Below are positions 5,215 to 6,044 of a DNA stretch of 6,044 nt, piece by piece. Source of the stretch: Lentisphaerota bacterium (lineage in GTDB: Bacteria > Verrucomicrobiota > Lentisphaeria > Victivallales > GWF2-50-93); assembly GCA_025360875.1 (NCBI GenBank), contig JANYBI010000128.1, positions 1 to 6,044 of the forward strand. Direction: 5' to 3'. The notes below the pieces were generated by a model, which had not been told where the DNA came from, did no database searches, and saw only the letters and a list, made by a program, of their open reading frames with translations. The translations under genes were made by a program, and so were the position numbers. Each line of letters opens with the position of its first letter. Position 1 is the stretch's first letter.

Positions 5215-6044
5215 CGTGCAGCTCCAAGAATCTTCTTCAGCGTAATAAATATCCTGTCCAGCTCTGATTTCTTCAGGCCCGGAAATATGGGTAGCGAAAG
5301 GCATTGGTCGTAGAGTTTTTCAGCGACAGGGAAATCCCCTTTCCTGAAACCGTATTTTCCTCTGTAGTACGGATGCATGTGGAGGGGAATGTAATGGACA
5401 CTGCAGCCAATTCCTGCCGCCTTCATCATGTCGTAGACCTCGTTCCTGTGAACACCCGTGACAGCGCTGTCGATCCTTATCACATAGAGATGCCAGGAAT
5501 GTCTTGTACCTGGATTCTCCTTTGGAATAACTATTCCCGGAATCCCTTCCAGAGCCTTGCCATACATCCCGGCTATCTTTTTCCGTTCAGCCATGAACCT
5601 GTCCGCCTTTTTCAGCTGGTGGATTCCCAGGGATGAGCCGATATCCGTCAGATTATATTTGAATCCGGGGGCGATGATTTCATAATACCAGGTACCGGAT
5701 TTAGTGAACCGCTTCCACGCGTCCTTGCTGATCCCATGCAGTGACATGATCCGCATTCTGTCGGCCCAATCCTGGTTTTCGGTTGTCGACATTCCTCCTT
5801 CGCCTGTGGTGATCGTCTTGTTGGCATAGAAGGAATAGCATGCGATGTCAGCACCTTTGCCTGCAAACTGCCACTTGCCCTTTTCATCCCTGTAATAGGC
5901 TGGACACACATGCGCGCAGTCCTCAACAAGGAAAAGACCATGCTTCTTGCAGAGATTGCGGCATTTGTTGACGTCATATGGCTGGCCTCCGTAATGTACG
6001 GGGATTATTGCTTTTACTCCGTTGTGTTTTTTCGGAACACCAAG
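5211..6044 (-). CDS. DegT/DnrJ/EryC1/StrS-family sugar aminotransferase, 5' end cut by window edge
   Basis: The frame is open from the right edge and gives 277 residues; about the first hundred residues of a typical 370-400-residue enzyme are missing. Visible PLP-enzyme motifs are IIPVHYGGQPYDV (13-25), VEDCAHV (40-46) with D42 for the PLP ring nitrogen, and SFYANKTITTGEGGM (71-85) with K76 as the Schiff-base lysine (codon 5819-5817). PGFKYNLTDIGSSLGIHQLK lies in the middle and SVHYIPLHMHPYYR near the C-terminus. The family transfers an amino group from glutamate to a 4-keto (sometimes 3-keto) nucleotide sugar. Its direct coupling to the dehydratase, by ATGA overlap, suggests it aminates that enzyme's 4-keto-6-deoxy product, as PglE follows PglF. 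An internal GTG at 5909 is not the start, because conserved sequence continues upstream of it. The exact sugar cannot be read from sequence. Confidence 0.92.
   Translation of the reverse strand, partial: LGVPKKHNGVKAIIPVHYGGQPYDVNKCRNLCKKHGLFLVEDCAHVCPAYYRDEKGKWQFAGKGADIACYSFYANKTITTGEGGMSTTENQDWADRMRIMSLHGISKDAWKRFTKSGTWYYEIIAPGFKYNLTDIGSSLGIHQLKKADRFMAERKKIAGMYGKALEGIPGIVIPKENPGTRHSWHLYVIRIDSAVTGVHRNEVYDMMKAAGIGCSVHYIPLHMHPYYRGKYGFRKGDFPVAEKLYDQCLSLPIFPGLKKSELDRIFITLKKILGAAR
5222..5225 (-). promoter_or_regulatory. Shine-Dalgarno site that decides the dehydratase start
   Basis: GGAG on the minus strand, 7 nt before the ATG at 5214 and inside the last codons of the aminotransferase gene. With the ATGA stop/start overlap it supports translational coupling and rules against the longer reading from 5304. 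Confidence 0.7.

Noticed and set aside
5215..5304. Extended start of the dehydratase at 5304
   Set aside because: The extra 30 residues overlap the 3' end of the aminotransferase gene in another frame and do not look like a membrane-protein N-terminus. The ATG at 5214 has an SD and an ATGA overlap.
5211..5909. Aminotransferase starting at the GTG at 5909
   Set aside because: The conserved VEDCAHV block spans this codon and family sequence continues upstream to the window edge.
1..6044. CRISPR array, tRNA or rRNA gene, insertion-sequence transposase
   Set aside because: No regularly spaced repeats, cloverleaf or rRNA-like sequence, and no transposase reading frame were seen on either strand.

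Overview
This is a bacterial chromosomal window with six protein genes plus one partial gene at each edge counted among them in the list below: a GH172 (DUF2961) glycosidase cut by the left edge, an AraC-family regulator, a BRO-N/DinD-like protein, a VapBC toxin-antitoxin pair, a membrane-anchored nucleotide-sugar 4,6-dehydratase, and a DegT-family aminotransferase cut by the right edge. Only the regulator is on the plus strand. A divergent DUF2961/AraC pair next to a surface-glycan locus and a Bro-N/TA module suggests a Gram-negative, carbohydrate-degrading gut or environmental bacterium. Lentisphaerota (Victivallis-like) is my best guess and Bacteroidota is possible. This rests on gene content and protein style only; there is no RNA marker.

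Left region (1-1560): the GH172 gene (minus) and the AraC regulator (plus) diverge from a very AT-rich spacer of about 132 bp, roughly 20% G+C by hand count. The spacer contains a perfect 10-bp inverted repeat that could be the regulator's operator. The likely circuit is that the regulator senses a sugar through its N-terminal cupin domain and controls the glycosidase and perhaps itself. A bidirectional hairpin terminator closes the regulator gene.

Middle region (about 1535-3316): an accessory module, all on the minus strand, of vapB, vapC (ATGA overlap) and, 130 bp further on, a 280-residue Bro-N protein. vapB has a consensus-like promoter (TTGACA, 16 bp, TATAAT) placed so that transcription should start at the ATG, i.e. 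a leaderless mRNA. Regularly spaced TGATG/CATCA half-sites cover this promoter and look like the VapB(C) autoregulatory operator. The module is bounded by two similar small hairpins, each overlapping the stop codon of a flanking gene.

Right region (3290-6044): the 3' end of a surface-polysaccharide or protein-glycosylation operon on the minus strand. The aminotransferase and the dehydratase are coupled by an ATGA overlap. Together they fit conversion of a UDP-N-acetylhexosamine to its 4-keto-6-deoxy and then 4-amino-4,6-dideoxy form (bacillosamine-type chemistry). No clearly new system is proven here. The most interesting points are the Bro-N/VapBC cassette with its paired boundary hairpins and the leaderless, operator-covered vapB promoter.
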